DNA from: Planktothrix serta PCC 8927
GTDB lineage: Bacteria > Cyanobacteriota > Cyanobacteriia > Cyanobacteriales > Microcoleaceae
Length of the DNA stretch: 64,000 nucleotides
Direction of reading: 5' to 3'
Assembly (NCBI RefSeq): GCF_900010725.2
Contig: NZ_LR734878.1
Coordinates: forward strand, 238,634-302,633
The translations under genes were made by a program, and so were the position numbers. Within the stretch, counting starts at the first letter, position 1. Each line of letters opens with the position of its first letter. Below, one piece after another: positions 55,885 through 64,000 of the stretch. The notes under the pieces were generated by a model. It worked only from the letters and a program-made list of their open reading frames with translations. It ran no database searches and was not told the DNA's origin.

Positions 55885-56910
55885 TTACAATGACAAAGCT
55901 AAAGGTTTAAACCCATGTTTTACAGAAACCTCGCCAATTTTTTGCATTTTTTCAATAGTAATTTGATTTCGACCCCAAGAAAAATTGGTGTACATTTTCT
56001 CAAATTCTAGTAACATTGATTCTGCAAAACAGGCAAATAGCTGACGACCGGGTAACTTCATATCGACAATTTTCATAATTTTCCAGTCAATATCAAGGGC
56101 GTGTTCAACGATTCCCCCGTCTAAAATAAAAATTTCAGGATGCTGGATTTTTGTAGCTAAATTCTTAGGATAACCACCATCAATCAGCAAACAGGGTTTT
56201 TTCAACGTCTCAGGATTAATTTCTACCCCTTTAGGCATACTAGCCACCCAAACAATAATATCCGCTTGAGGTAAAGCTGCTTCTAATCCCATAATTTTCC
56301 CCCGCCCTAATTCTTCCTGTAAAGCATTGAGGCGTTCCTTTTCACGGGCAATTAATAACAATTCTCCGGCCTCTGTGTGGCGGTTAAGCCAACGACAAAC
56401 CGCACTGCCAATATCCCCTGTGGCTCCACAAACAGCAACGGTAGCCTTAGCTAAATCAATCCCTAACCTAGCCGATTCATGTTCTACCTGACGACAGATA
56501 ATATAAGCGGTGTGGGTATTTCCGGTAGTAAACCGTTCAAACTCTAACTTAATATTACGAACTTGTTGAATTTGTTCTAAGTTAAAATTTTCAAAAATAA
56601 TCGAGGAAAATCCTCCTAAAGCGGTGATATTAATGCCATTTTTTTGAGCATGAGCCATAGCATTAATGATTTTGCGAGTTGCGGCTTTAATCCGACGACT
56701 GGCTAACATTTCTGGCAAAAAACAAGATTCCACATATTTGCCTTCAATGATTTGGCCTGTAATACTCGTGACTTTAATATGATCAACGATTTGAGGCGGG
56801 GCGCTACACCAAAAATCTAACCCCTGGTCAGCATATTCAGGATATCCTAAATCTCTGGCTACGGCTTGGGCGTGTTCTAGGCTGGTAAGATGACCGATTA
56901 AACCAAACAT
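55885..56910 (-). CDS. aar: long-chain acyl-ACP reductase
   Basis: 341 residues. It reduces acyl-ACP to fatty aldehyde for alkane synthesis in cyanobacteria. N-terminus [35 protein letters not shown] is diagnostic, [11 protein letters not shown] follows, and the NADPH site [15 protein letters not shown] lies near residue 165. It lies downstream of ado on the same strand, 148 bases away. Together they convert C16/C18 acyl-ACP to heptadecane and pentadecane. Confidence 0.97.
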   Translation of the reverse strand: MFGLIGHLTSLEHAQAVARDLGYPEYADQGLDFWCSAPPQIVDHIKVTSITGQIIEGKYVESCFLPEMLASRRIKAATRKIINAMAHAQKNGINITALGGFSSIIFENFNLEQIQQVRNIKLEFERFTTGNTHTAYIICRQVEHESARLGIDLAKATVAVCGATGDIGSAVCRWLNRHTEAGELLLIAREKERLNALQEELGRGKIMGLEAALPQADIIVWVASMPKGVEINPETLKKPCLLIDGGYPKNLATKIQHPEIFILDGGIVEHALDIDWKIMKIVDMKLPGRQLFACFAESMLLEFEKMYTNFSWGRNQITIEKMQKIGEVSVKHGFKPLALSL

Positions 56911-57004
56911 GATTCAACTATAAATTTTTTAAGATGAATTTTAGATTTTAACTCCCGAAGCCGCAGACTGGGGGGAAACCCTCGCACACTTCTAGTTTTT
57001 GTAC

Positions 57005-57025
57005 AGACGTTGCAGTGCAACGTCT
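57005..57025. repeat. dispersed AGACGTTGCA hairpin
   Basis: AGACGTTGCA (57005-57014) and TGCAACGTCT (57016-57025), 1-base loop, then CTACTC. A common cyanobacterial intergenic repeat. It lies between ado and aar and could reduce read-through. Confidence 0.65.
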
Positions 57026-57058
57026 CTACTCGATGTGATCTAAAATCCAAAGGGTATT

Positions 57059-57754
57059 TTAGGCTGCGGCGAGACCGTAGGCGGACATCCGCATAATATC
57101 GCGGGTTGAAAACCCGATATTGCTTAGAGCTTCCCCATAAGCAATCATAAAATCCTCGACTAAAGCTTCTTTTTCCATTCCCAGAACTTCAGCATCATCG
57201 GCTACTTGGTTGAGCATTTTCCAAATAATCGGAAGATTTTGGCGGTTAGCCACTTCGAGTTCGGCTTTGGAGGTTTCAAAATGTGCTTTCAGCCATTCTT
57301 CCCCAAAATTGAGGTGCAGATACTCGTCTTTAACCACCCCTTCGGTAATTTTGCGGGCAAAATCATCTGCAACGGGAATGTAAATGTTGTAAGCTGCGAT
57401 CGCAAAGCATTCAATAATTAAAGATTGAATCAGCAAGCAGGTGACAAGTTTACTTTCATCGGCTGCCTCCTTAAAATTTTGGTGCAAGGAAGAAAAGAAC
57501 TCACGAGCAAATTCCATGTCCGGTGTGACTGCTAAGTTCTTACCACAGGATTGAAACCCCTTTTTATGGCGCATTTCCATTTTGGCTAAACGCGCTAAAT
57601 CCTCTTGCTGCTCTGGTAACATTTTACCCAGCTTGATGTAATTGTCGTAGGCTTCCTGCTCTCCTTCAATCACAATGGCGTTAATCCTGCTATAGGCATC
57701 CTTATAGGTTTCAGATTGGAAGTCAATCGCTAGAATAGCTTCAAGCTGTGGCAT
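57059..57754 (-). CDS. ado: aldehyde-deformylating oxygenase
   Basis: 231 residues, full length. Non-heme di-iron protein that turns fatty aldehyde into an alkane plus formate. Metal ligands are visible in two ExxH motifs: [11 protein letters not shown] and [12 protein letters not shown], with further Glu in [10 protein letters not shown] and the [10 protein letters not shown] helix. Same direction and gene order (ado then aar) as in other cyanobacteria. Confidence 0.98.
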   Translation of the reverse strand: MPQLEAILAIDFQSETYKDAYSRINAIVIEGEQEAYDNYIKLGKMLPEQQEDLARLAKMEMRHKKGFQSCGKNLAVTPDMEFAREFFSSLHQNFKEAADESKLVTCLLIQSLIIECFAIAAYNIYIPVADDFARKITEGVVKDEYLHLNFGEEWLKAHFETSKAELEVANRQNLPIIWKMLNQVADDAEVLGMEKEALVEDFMIAYGEALSNIGFSTRDIMRMSAYGLAAA

Positions 57755-58027
57755 AGATGTACAATCTCCTCATCACAAATGAGTTATTATTGCTAGTTTA
57801 CAAACTCTCTTGCCTTTTTTGGGGCAACCTTCAGATCGGGTTGGAGAGTCCATTTTTTGAGAAACTACTTAATTAAGCTTATACGAGAATATGCTATAGC
57901 AGCAAAACCCCATCGCGTTGATTTATGTTTTCCTCAATCTGGGATGATTTTGAATGGAAACCCTGATTAGAATTGAATATCATAACTTTTCCTTAATTAA
58001 TATAAGATAACAACCCATTACTTACTT

Positions 58028-58843
58028 ATGATCAAAGCGATTACACGCGAAAAAATATTAGTGGGATTCAGTTGGGGTCTACTTTTACTTGGGGCTGGGG
58101 TTGTATTATTACCGTTATTCGTGGTCTTGCTGACTTCCTTCTCCACCCCCAACACCGTTGGAGATACCCAATTTACCCTGGCTAACTATCAAGAAGCTTG
58201 GCATCGAGGTCGCTTTCTCCTGGCGTTTGCGAATTCGACCTTAGTGGCTTTAGGCGTCACCGCATTTCAAGTTATCACCTCCGCCTTAGCGGGATATGCC
58301 TTAGCACGGTTACAGTTTCCCGGACGACAGACTCTATTATTGATTGTAATCGCCACCCTGGTAATTCCGTTTCAATTATTGGTGATTCCAATTTTTTTAG
58401 TTTTGAAGTGGGGACACCTGCTTAATACTTATTGGGCTTTAATTTTACCAACGGCTGTCAATGGTTTTGGAATATTTCTTCTGCGTCAATATTTCTTGAC
58501 AATTCCAGTGGAATTAGAAGAATCCGCCGCCTTAGATGGAGCCAACCGATGGCAGATTTTATGGCAAATTATGTTACCTCTAGCTCAACCTGCCCTAATC
58601 ACGTTATTTTTATTTACCTTTATTGGGGAATGGAATGATTTATTTAAACCCCTGATTTTTACAACCAAACCCCAATTAAAAACCGTGCAGTTAGTCTTAG
58701 CTGAATTTCAAGAACAATATACCAATAGTTGGCCATTATTAATGGCGGCTGTTGTAATTTCTTCAATTCCGGTGATTGTATTATTTTTGCTAGGACAGAA
58801 ACAATTTATTCGCGGAATAGCCACAACCGGAATTAAAAATTAA
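58028..58843 (+). CDS. carbohydrate ABC transporter permease (MalG-like)
   Basis: 271 residues with six predicted membrane helices. The ABC permease EAA loop is present: ELEESAALDGANRWQILWQIMLPL (about 160-185). It forms the inner-membrane channel for sugar uptake with a MalF-like partner and an ATPase, none of which is next to it. The preference in family is maltose, trehalose, glucosylglycerol or sn-glycerol-3-phosphate; the substrate is not decided. Confidence 0.92.
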   Translation: MIKAITREKILVGFSWGLLLLGAGVVLLPLFVVLLTSFSTPNTVGDTQFTLANYQEAWHRGRFLLAFANSTLVALGVTAFQVITSALAGYALARLQFPGRQTLLLIVIATLVIPFQLLVIPIFLVLKWGHLLNTYWALILPTAVNGFGIFLLRQYFLTIPVELEESAALDGANRWQILWQIMLPLAQPALITLFLFTFIGEWNDLFKPLIFTTKPQLKTVQLVLAEFQEQYTNSWPLLMAAVVISSIPVIVLFLLGQKQFIRGIATTGIKN

Positions 58844-58862
58844 ACGATCTCGACTCCATTTA

Positions 58863-59288
58863 TTAGGGACTGTGCAGCAGGTAGAGAATTAGATTGATAT
58901 CATAATTAGGATAGGAAAATTCCGAACACTTTAAAAACGCTTGTTTGAGAGAGTCAGGAAGAACCAGATAGCCCTTAGAATCAAAACTAAATTCTTCTAA
59001 GGTCAATCCTAAAGATAGAAATTTATTCGAGATTTCTTGATGAATCACGTCTTTAACCTTGACTTCTGATTCTAAACAGTGAGGATGTTGTAGTAACCAA
59101 TGGGTTGTTTCTGGACAACTATTGACAACCTCTTGAACAGCTTTCGTCAAGACTTCTTTAATATGGTTGGGATTAGGAATAAAAGTCAGAAAGTTCTTCA
59201 GGATGATCAGGTTTTTCAGATTCCTATCCCTTAGCAAAGTGATGGCAATATTAATAGTAATTTCAATATCCTTTTGCTGCTTGTACAT
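58863..59288 (-). CDS. hypothetical protein, 141 aa
   Basis: No family recognised. The protein is soluble and helical, ending in SYPNYDINLILYLLHSP. It precedes an array of TGTTGAC heptamers, and stands on the same strand as the response-regulator genes of the 59-64 kb cluster. Confidence 0.65.
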   Translation of the reverse strand: MYKQQKDIEITINIAITLLRDRNLKNLIILKNFLTFIPNPNHIKEVLTKAVQEVVNSCPETTHWLLQHPHCLESEVKVKDVIHQEISNKFLSLGLTLEEFSFDSKGYLVLPDSLKQAFLKCSEFSYPNYDINLILYLLHSP

Positions 59289-59293
59289 ATCAA

Positions 59294-59349
59294 TGTTGAC
59301 TGTTGACTGTTAACTGTTAACTGTTGACTGTTGACTGTTGACTGTTGAC
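59294..59349 (+). repeat. heptamer short tandem repeat (TGTTGAC, 8 copies)
   Basis: Eight exact 7-base units: TGTTGAC x2, TGTTAAC x2, TGTTGAC x4. It is located between the 141-aa gene and a receiver gene and is immediately followed by the dispersed repeat at 59350. Confidence 0.92.
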
Positions 59350-59392
59350 GGGCGAGGAGGGACACAAGCCCCTACTTCCCCTGCTCCTTCTT
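59350..59392 (-). repeat. dispersed intergenic repeat copy
   Basis: Complement of 37-80; core aggggcttgtgtccct on the minus strand. Confidence 0.65.
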
Positions 59393-59783
59393 AAATACAG
59401 AGGAGGTTAATATCTGATGAATTCGGTAAATAAAGATGCAGGGTTTCTAACAACATTTGCGGCCAAAAGGGTTTGTATAAAACCGAATTCGGTAAGTAAT
59501 CAACCTGCCAATCTTTAAAGGGTTTTAATTCGGCTCCCGCAATTAAAACAAACGGAATATTTCTAGTTTTCACATCGAGTTTAATTTTTTGCAGAAATTC
59601 TAATCCATTGCCATCAGGAAGTTTGTAATTACATAAAATCAGATCAGGATTGTCCCTGTGTAGAAGTTCAAATCCTTGGTGCAATGTATTTGCTTTCAGA
59701 GGAAAAAAACCGACTGAAATTATCCACTCTGATAAAATTTCTAAGAGAAAAAAATCTTTTTCAATGATTAATATCTTGTACAT
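59391..59783 (-). CDS. receiver-domain protein without phospho-acceptor Asp
   Basis: 130 residues, a stand-alone receiver fold. The Asp that normally takes the phosphoryl group is Asn52 (LILCNYKLPDGNG), the acid pocket is EKD, and the Thr/Ser switch is Ala (LIAGAE); Lys104 (YKPF) is kept. It probably does not use phosphorylation, and may act as a fixed-state adaptor. Last of the two-component cluster. Confidence 0.85.
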   Translation of the reverse strand: MYKILIIEKDFFLLEILSEWIISVGFFPLKANTLHQGFELLHRDNPDLILCNYKLPDGNGLEFLQKIKLDVKTRNIPFVLIAGAELKPFKDWQVDYLPNSVLYKPFWPQMLLETLHLYLPNSSDINLLCI

Positions 59784-59877
59784 ATTTTTTTCCTATAGGG
59801 ATAGTTTTCTATAACCTCAACCTAGAAAAAATTTATGAATTATTTGTGAATTTAATTAAATTTTAATATTAGGGAAT

Positions 59878-59919
59878 AGGGAACAGGGAACAGGGAACAG
59901 GGAACAGGGAACAGGGAAC
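59878..59919 (-). repeat. heptamer short tandem repeat (AGGGAAC = GTTCCCT, 6 copies)
   Basis: Six perfect copies flanked by degenerate AGGGAAT units at 59871 and 59921. Complement of the GTTCCCT arrays at 12770, 24755 and 36577. Confidence 0.92.
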
Positions 59920-60066
59920 AAGGGAATGAGTTTCAGGATTTAGAACTCTCCTAACTGTAATGCGTAGTCCTATATAATCCGACAGAATTCCCTAAAATCT
60001 CGCAGACAATCTCAGCAGTTATTAATAGATTCCGATCAATTGATTTTGGTTTAAATATTTAATCCT

Positions 60067-60441
60067 TTATTCATTCCAATTCAAAAGCGATCGCATCTGT
60101 TTAACTAAATCTGGGGCGGTGAAAGGTTTAGTAATCATCCCATTAATCGGAAGTTCACTAAATTGTTGTTTCTCGTGTATCTGAGCTTTTGCGGTTAATA
60201 AAATAATCGGCAGAGATTCAAAAACAGAATGCGATCGCATAACTTTTAAAGTCGTTACCCCATCCATTCCCGGCATCATCATATCTAATAGAATGGCATC
60301 GGGATGTTCTATCAAAGCTTTGTCAATTCCATCCTGACCCGATGTAGCAACAATCACTTCCCAACCTGCAATTGCTTTTAAAGAAATCTGCACAATTTGA
60401 CCAATTGCCCAATCATCATCAATTACTAAAATTCGCTTCAT
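60067..60441 (-). CDS. single-domain response regulator
   Basis: 124 residues: an ordinary receiver. DDD acid pocket at 8-10, Asp53 in ILLDMMMPGMDG, Thr in ILLTAKA, Lys in ITKPF. It overlaps the kinase gene by 23 bases on the same strand, so it is the natural output partner of that kinase, probably a CheY-like phosphorelay step. Confidence 0.93.
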   Translation of the reverse strand: MKRILVIDDDWAIGQIVQISLKAIAGWEVIVATSGQDGIDKALIEHPDAILLDMMMPGMDGVTTLKVMRSHSVFESLPIILLTAKAQIHEKQQFSELPINGMITKPFTAPDLVKQMRSLLNWNE

Positions 60442-63400
60442 GTCTCATCGGAATAATAAAATAAAATGTACTGCCTTCTCCAACACAACTTTCAGCCCAA
60501 ATCTGTCCACCATGTTGTTGAATAATGCTCCGACAAATTGCTAATCCTAAACCTGTTCCGCCTTTTTCACGCGAATCAGAAGCATCGACTTGTTGAAACC
60601 GTTCAAAAATGTTTTCCAGATTTTCCCTAGGAATTCCTCGTCCTTGATCTCGGATGGTAAATAATAGGGACTCTGAGGTGCTTCTCAGCTTGGTTTCTTG
60701 GGGGGAAGGAGAGTGATGAAGTTCTACCGAAAGCCAAATTCTAGAACCATTGGGTGAGAATTTAATGGCATTACTGAGAAGATTGATTAGCACTTGCAAC
60801 AACCGATCAGGATCGGCATCAATCTCAAAGGGTTGAGCATGACTTTCAAGGACTATTTCGCCTTGATTGGCTTGCTCTTGCATTTGAGCCATAGCAGTCT
60901 CGATTAAAATCGTAACATCACAGGGGCAAATTTCCAAACGAATTTTGCCCGATTCCAAACGCTCTAAGTCCAAAATATCATTCACCAAACGGACTAACCG
61001 ATTTACCCCAGTCATAACAATATCAAGGGTAATTTTTCCTTCCGCCGAAGTCGGTGTAATAATATTGCTATGAAGTAAACTCAAACCCGCTTGCATTGAA
61101 GTCAGAGGAGTTCGTAATTCATGACTGACAATCGAGATAAATTCAGCCTTCATTCGTTCGAGTTGATAGCGTTCGGTGATATCTTCTCCAATACTAATTG
61201 TACCAATAGCATTGCCATCAACATCCTGTAATAACGTATTATTCCAGGCGATCATCCGTTCCTCTCCCGATTGAGTAATAATAGAATTTTGGTAATGGGA
61301 ATGGAAATGATTGGCTATGATCTCTTTGAATGTCTTCTTGACTTCCAAGTTTTGACTTTTAGGAATAAACTGATCAAACCAAAACTTTCCTAACACATCC
61401 GCTTCCGCATATCCCGTCAGTTTCAGAAAGAAAGAATTAACATATTCAATTTGACCTTGATCATTCAAACCCACAACAATTAACTGCACATTATCCAGAA
61501 GAGATTGCCAACGTCGATTCGATTCTCGCAAGTTGGCTTCTGTCTGTTTTTGTAGGGTAATATCACGGCTAATTGTAGAAATGGATTGGATTTGACCTGT
61601 CCCAAAAGTATGAGCAATTAAGACTTGAGAAATCGGAACTTCTTCTCCGTCTGTCCTTAAAATAGCCGTTTCTCCCATCCAAATTCCCTCTCGAATAGCA
61701 GTGGGAATTCCCTGATCTCGAATGATTTCTAAAGCCCATTCAGGGTGAAAATTAGAGATCGGAATTTGATGAATTGCTGTCTGTTCAGATAGTCCCAACA
61801 TTCGACGACCGGATAAATTCAGATACTCCATTCGCAGTGTATTGACTTCAGCCGTACCCACAATATCAGAAGTCACTTCTAAAATATCAATCAGTTTCTC
61901 TCGTTCTATTTCAATGCGTTTGCGATCGCTAATTTCCACAATAATTTTACCAACAGCATTCCGATTTCTAGCTATTCCTGGAATTGGAAAACAAGACACT
62001 AACCAATAACGCATAACTTCAGGTTGTTGAGGTAAAGCCATTGCTATTTCTAAATTAGATACGGCTTCTCCTGTGGCTTGTACCCTTTGTAATAGGGGCA
62101 AAATTTGGTAAGCCATGTCTGGGAGGAGTTCAAAAATCGAATGATTTAGATGAGCTTCTATCGAATAACCATTCATGTCAGCCAAGGCTTGATTAATTTG
62201 GATAAAGCGTAACTGATCATCATGAATTCCTAACCCAATATGGGCAACAGATGCCGCATCAAAAAAACACTTAAGCTGTTGTTCCCGTTGTCTGAGTTCT
62301 TGTTCAATAATTTCTCGTTTAAACAGTTCTTCTTGCAAACGACTGTTAACTTGAGTTAGTTTTTCTGTGCGTTCTTGAACTCGTGCTTCTAGTTCTGTAT
62401 TCAGGTTTTGTAGAACGATTTCTGCTTGTTTACGCTCCGTAATTTCTAAGGTAATTCCTAATATTCGGATCGGTTGACCCTTAGCATCAAGGATCAGATG
62501 CCCTTTTCCTAACATCCAATGGCAACTCCCATCGGGCCAATAAATCCGATATTCGACATTGTACAAAGCGCGATTTTGTAGGGTGTTTTGGATACTTTGT
62601 TCTATAATTGGAATATCATCAGGATGAACTAAAGTTTTCCAGGTTTGTTCATTAGGAGGTTGACTTCCGGGGGGTATTCCCCATAACCGTAATTGATTGT
62701 CATTACAGGTTAATTGATTCTTTTGTAAATCCCAATCCCAAGATCCAATACTGGTTAATTCTAGGGTGAGGCGAAACCGTTCTTCACTGGTTTGTAGATT
62801 TTTTTCCAGTTGTTTGCGTTCGGTAATATCTTCAGAAAAAATAATAATTCCGCAAATTTCACCCATGCTGTTATACCAAGGGCGAATTTCCCAGCGTATC
62901 CATTGTTCACTACCATCGGAACGCAGGAATAGATCTTGATCACATTTTTCAATCGCTCCTGCTAAACACCGTTTATGGATTTGTTTCCAAGGTTCACTAA
63001 TTTCAGGAAAAATATCATAATGCGATCGCCCTAAAATTGATGCAATTGACTCTAATTGATAATCATCAACCCAGCGTTGACTCGCCATTACATAATGCAA
63101 ATTCCGATCCAGCATGGCAATTCCTACTGGAGCATAGCTAAAAAATAGCCGCAGGGTTTCTTCCCTTTCTCGTAGGGCTATTTCTGCCTGTGTTCGTTCT
63201 AATAATTCGGCTTGTAGTTGTTCGAGTAAGGTGGCTTGTTGAATGGCAATACTAACTTGAGTGGCTAATTCTTTCATTAAGTCCACTTCATTAGTTGTCC
63301 AATATCGAGGAGCGGTACAGTGATGGGCAATTAATAGCCCCCAAAGATGATCTTGGAATAGCAGGGGAACGATGAGATTGCTGCGGACGTGCAAGTGTTC

Positions 63401-64000
63401 CAAAAACTCTCGATGACAGTCGCTTAAGGCGGGATCGGTGTAAATATCCTGCATAACCCGTGTCCGTCCCTGTTGATAGGGTGTTATCCAGGTGTGGGGA
63501 AAGTGTTCTTCAGGCATCGCCAGCCCTAGAATGGATAAGGCAGGATCAGAAACAGATTCCTCGATGACGATACCACAGCGCTCAGGTTGAAATTGATAGA
63601 CAATTACGCGATCGCTTTGCAGAATTTGTCTAATTTCTGTAACGGTGGTCTGGAGAATTTCTGCTAAATTTAGGGACTGACGAATGGATAAAGCGGTTTT
63701 CGTGATCAGTTGTTGGCGTTGTTGTTGCCATTCCTGTTTCTGAAGCAATTGTGTTTTTTCAATCACATAATTAAGCGCTCGATTTAAACTATCGGCAGTA
63801 ATATCACTTTTATCTAAATAATCTTGAGCGCCCTGTTTAATTAATTCTACAGCAATTTCTGTACTTCCCTGGGCGGTCATAATTAGGACAGGAAGCTGAG
63901 TTTTTTCCCGATATTTACGAAGTTCTTTTAAAAATTCTAACCCGTCCATATCGGGTAAACTGTAATCCAATAACAGAATATCCGGCTGATTTTTTTGACA
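60419..64000 (-). CDS. hybrid REC-GAF-PAS-histidine kinase, 5' end outside the window
   Basis: Partial: the frame is open to the window edge, where it reads QKNQPDILLLDYSLPDMDG, the middle of a receiver domain. Then a bilin-type GAF (about 85-250 from base 63970) with the Cys-His pair SDCHREFLEHLHVRSNLIVP, at least five PAS/PAC units, a coiled coil (ERTEKLTQVNSRLQEEL), HisKA ([11 protein letters not shown]) and HATPase ([38 protein letters not shown]). The GAF may bind phycocyanobilin; its second-Cys region reads PEEHF, so no DxCF. Followed by its single-domain regulator. Confidence 0.93.
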   Translation of the reverse strand, partial: CQKNQPDILLLDYSLPDMDGLEFLKELRKYREKTQLPVLIMTAQGSTEIAVELIKQGAQDYLDKSDITADSLNRALNYVIEKTQLLQKQEWQQQRQQLITKTALSIRQSLNLAEILQTTVTEIRQILQSDRVIVYQFQPERCGIVIEESVSDPALSILGLAMPEEHFPHTWITPYQQGRTRVMQDIYTDPALSDCHREFLEHLHVRSNLIVPLLFQDHLWGLLIAHHCTAPRYWTTNEVDLMKELATQVSIAIQQATLLEQLQAELLERTQAEIALREREETLRLFFSYAPVGIAMLDRNLHYVMASQRWVDDYQLESIASILGRSHYDIFPEISEPWKQIHKRCLAGAIEKCDQDLFLRSDGSEQWIRWEIRPWYNSMGEICGIIIFSEDITERKQLEKNLQTSEERFRLTLELTSIGSWDWDLQKNQLTCNDNQLRLWGIPPGSQPPNEQTWKTLVHPDDIPIIEQSIQNTLQNRALYNVEYRIYWPDGSCHWMLGKGHLILDAKGQPIRILGITLEITERKQAEIVLQNLNTELEARVQERTEKLTQVNSRLQEELFKREIIEQELRQREQQLKCFFDAASVAHIGLGIHDDQLRFIQINQALADMNGYSIEAHLNHSIFELLPDMAYQILPLLQRVQATGEAVSNLEIAMALPQQPEVMRYWLVSCFPIPGIARNRNAVGKIIVEISDRKRIEIEREKLIDILEVTSDIVGTAEVNTLRMEYLNLSGRRMLGLSEQTAIHQIPISNFHPEWALEIIRDQGIPTAIREGIWMGETAILRTDGEEVPISQVLIAHTFGTGQIQSISTISRDITLQKQTEANLRESNRRWQSLLDNVQLIVVGLNDQGQIEYVNSFFLKLTGYAEADVLGKFWFDQFIPKSQNLEVKKTFKEIIANHFHSHYQNSIITQSGEERMIAWNNTLLQDVDGNAIGTISIGEDITERYQLERMKAEFISIVSHELRTPLTSMQAGLSLLHSNIITPTSAEGKITLDIVMTGVNRLVRLVNDILDLERLESGKIRLEICPCDVTILIETAMAQMQEQANQGEIVLESHAQPFEIDADPDRLLQVLINLLSNAIKFSPNGSRIWLSVELHHSPSPQETKLRSTSESLLFTIRDQGRGIPRENLENIFERFQQVDASDSREKGGTGLGLAICRSIIQQHGGQIWAESCVGEGSTFYFIIPMRHEANFSN

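Overview
The window is chromosomal DNA of a filamentous cyanobacterium, most likely an Oscillatoriales/Planktothrix-type organism. Evidence for this: the NDH-1 subunit gene ndhH, the ado/aar alkane-synthesis pair, a separate glyQ, a Ycf29/Rre1-type regulator, GAF and MHYT sensor kinases, many GCGATCGC (HIP1) palindromes, Uma2 and DUF29 family genes, and heptamer short tandem repeats (GTTCCCT, TGTTGAC). The genus is inferred from style, not proven. No rRNA, CRISPR array, prophage or intact insertion sequence was seen.

Layout. 0-25 kb is mostly housekeeping and signalling: PHP phosphoesterase, Rre1-like regulator, argH, Uma2, mazG, tRNA-Val, an RsbW-like ATPase, an alpha/beta hydrolase, a 2Fe-2S protein, ppsA, an HxlR regulator, glutamate dehydrogenase, a 77-bp tandem repeat array, an esterase and coaBC. 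A signalling block follows: a kinase fragment, an MHYT-PAS-GAF hybrid kinase, a receiver-PAS-GAF-adenylate cyclase and a convergent, overlapping Crp-like regulator. 25.5-32.9 kb is an accessory island: hicBA, an orphan hicB, a type IIG-like methylase that seems to lack its nuclease domain, a DUF262 plus HEPN pair, and gene debris. A 106-bp direct repeat carrying a promoter and the first six codons of the DUF262 gene brackets the TA/methylase part. 33-41.7 kb is housekeeping again (yebC, aspartic protease, NUDIX, tRNA-Gln, LRAT-like protein, GGDEF/EAL protein, mutS). 41.7-45.7 kb is a second accessory island: an antitoxin with a truncated PIN toxin, an AAA ATPase, and a tightly linked AAA ATPase plus TOPRIM-like protein pair that resembles known two-gene anti-phage systems. 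46-58.9 kb holds ndhH, a pentapeptide-repeat protein, glyQ, rsmH, cobA-hemD, aar and ado, and an ABC permease, with two more degraded toxin-antitoxin loci. 58.9-64 kb is a two-component cluster, including a receiver without its phospho-acceptor Asp and a large bilin-type GAF/PAS hybrid kinase that runs off the end.

Recurrent theme: of five toxin-antitoxin-like loci only hicBA at 25.9 kb looks intact. The other four keep an antitoxin-like gene, while the toxin is absent or cut short. The two islands with DUF262/HEPN and ATPase/TOPRIM genes are the best candidates for undescribed defence functions.
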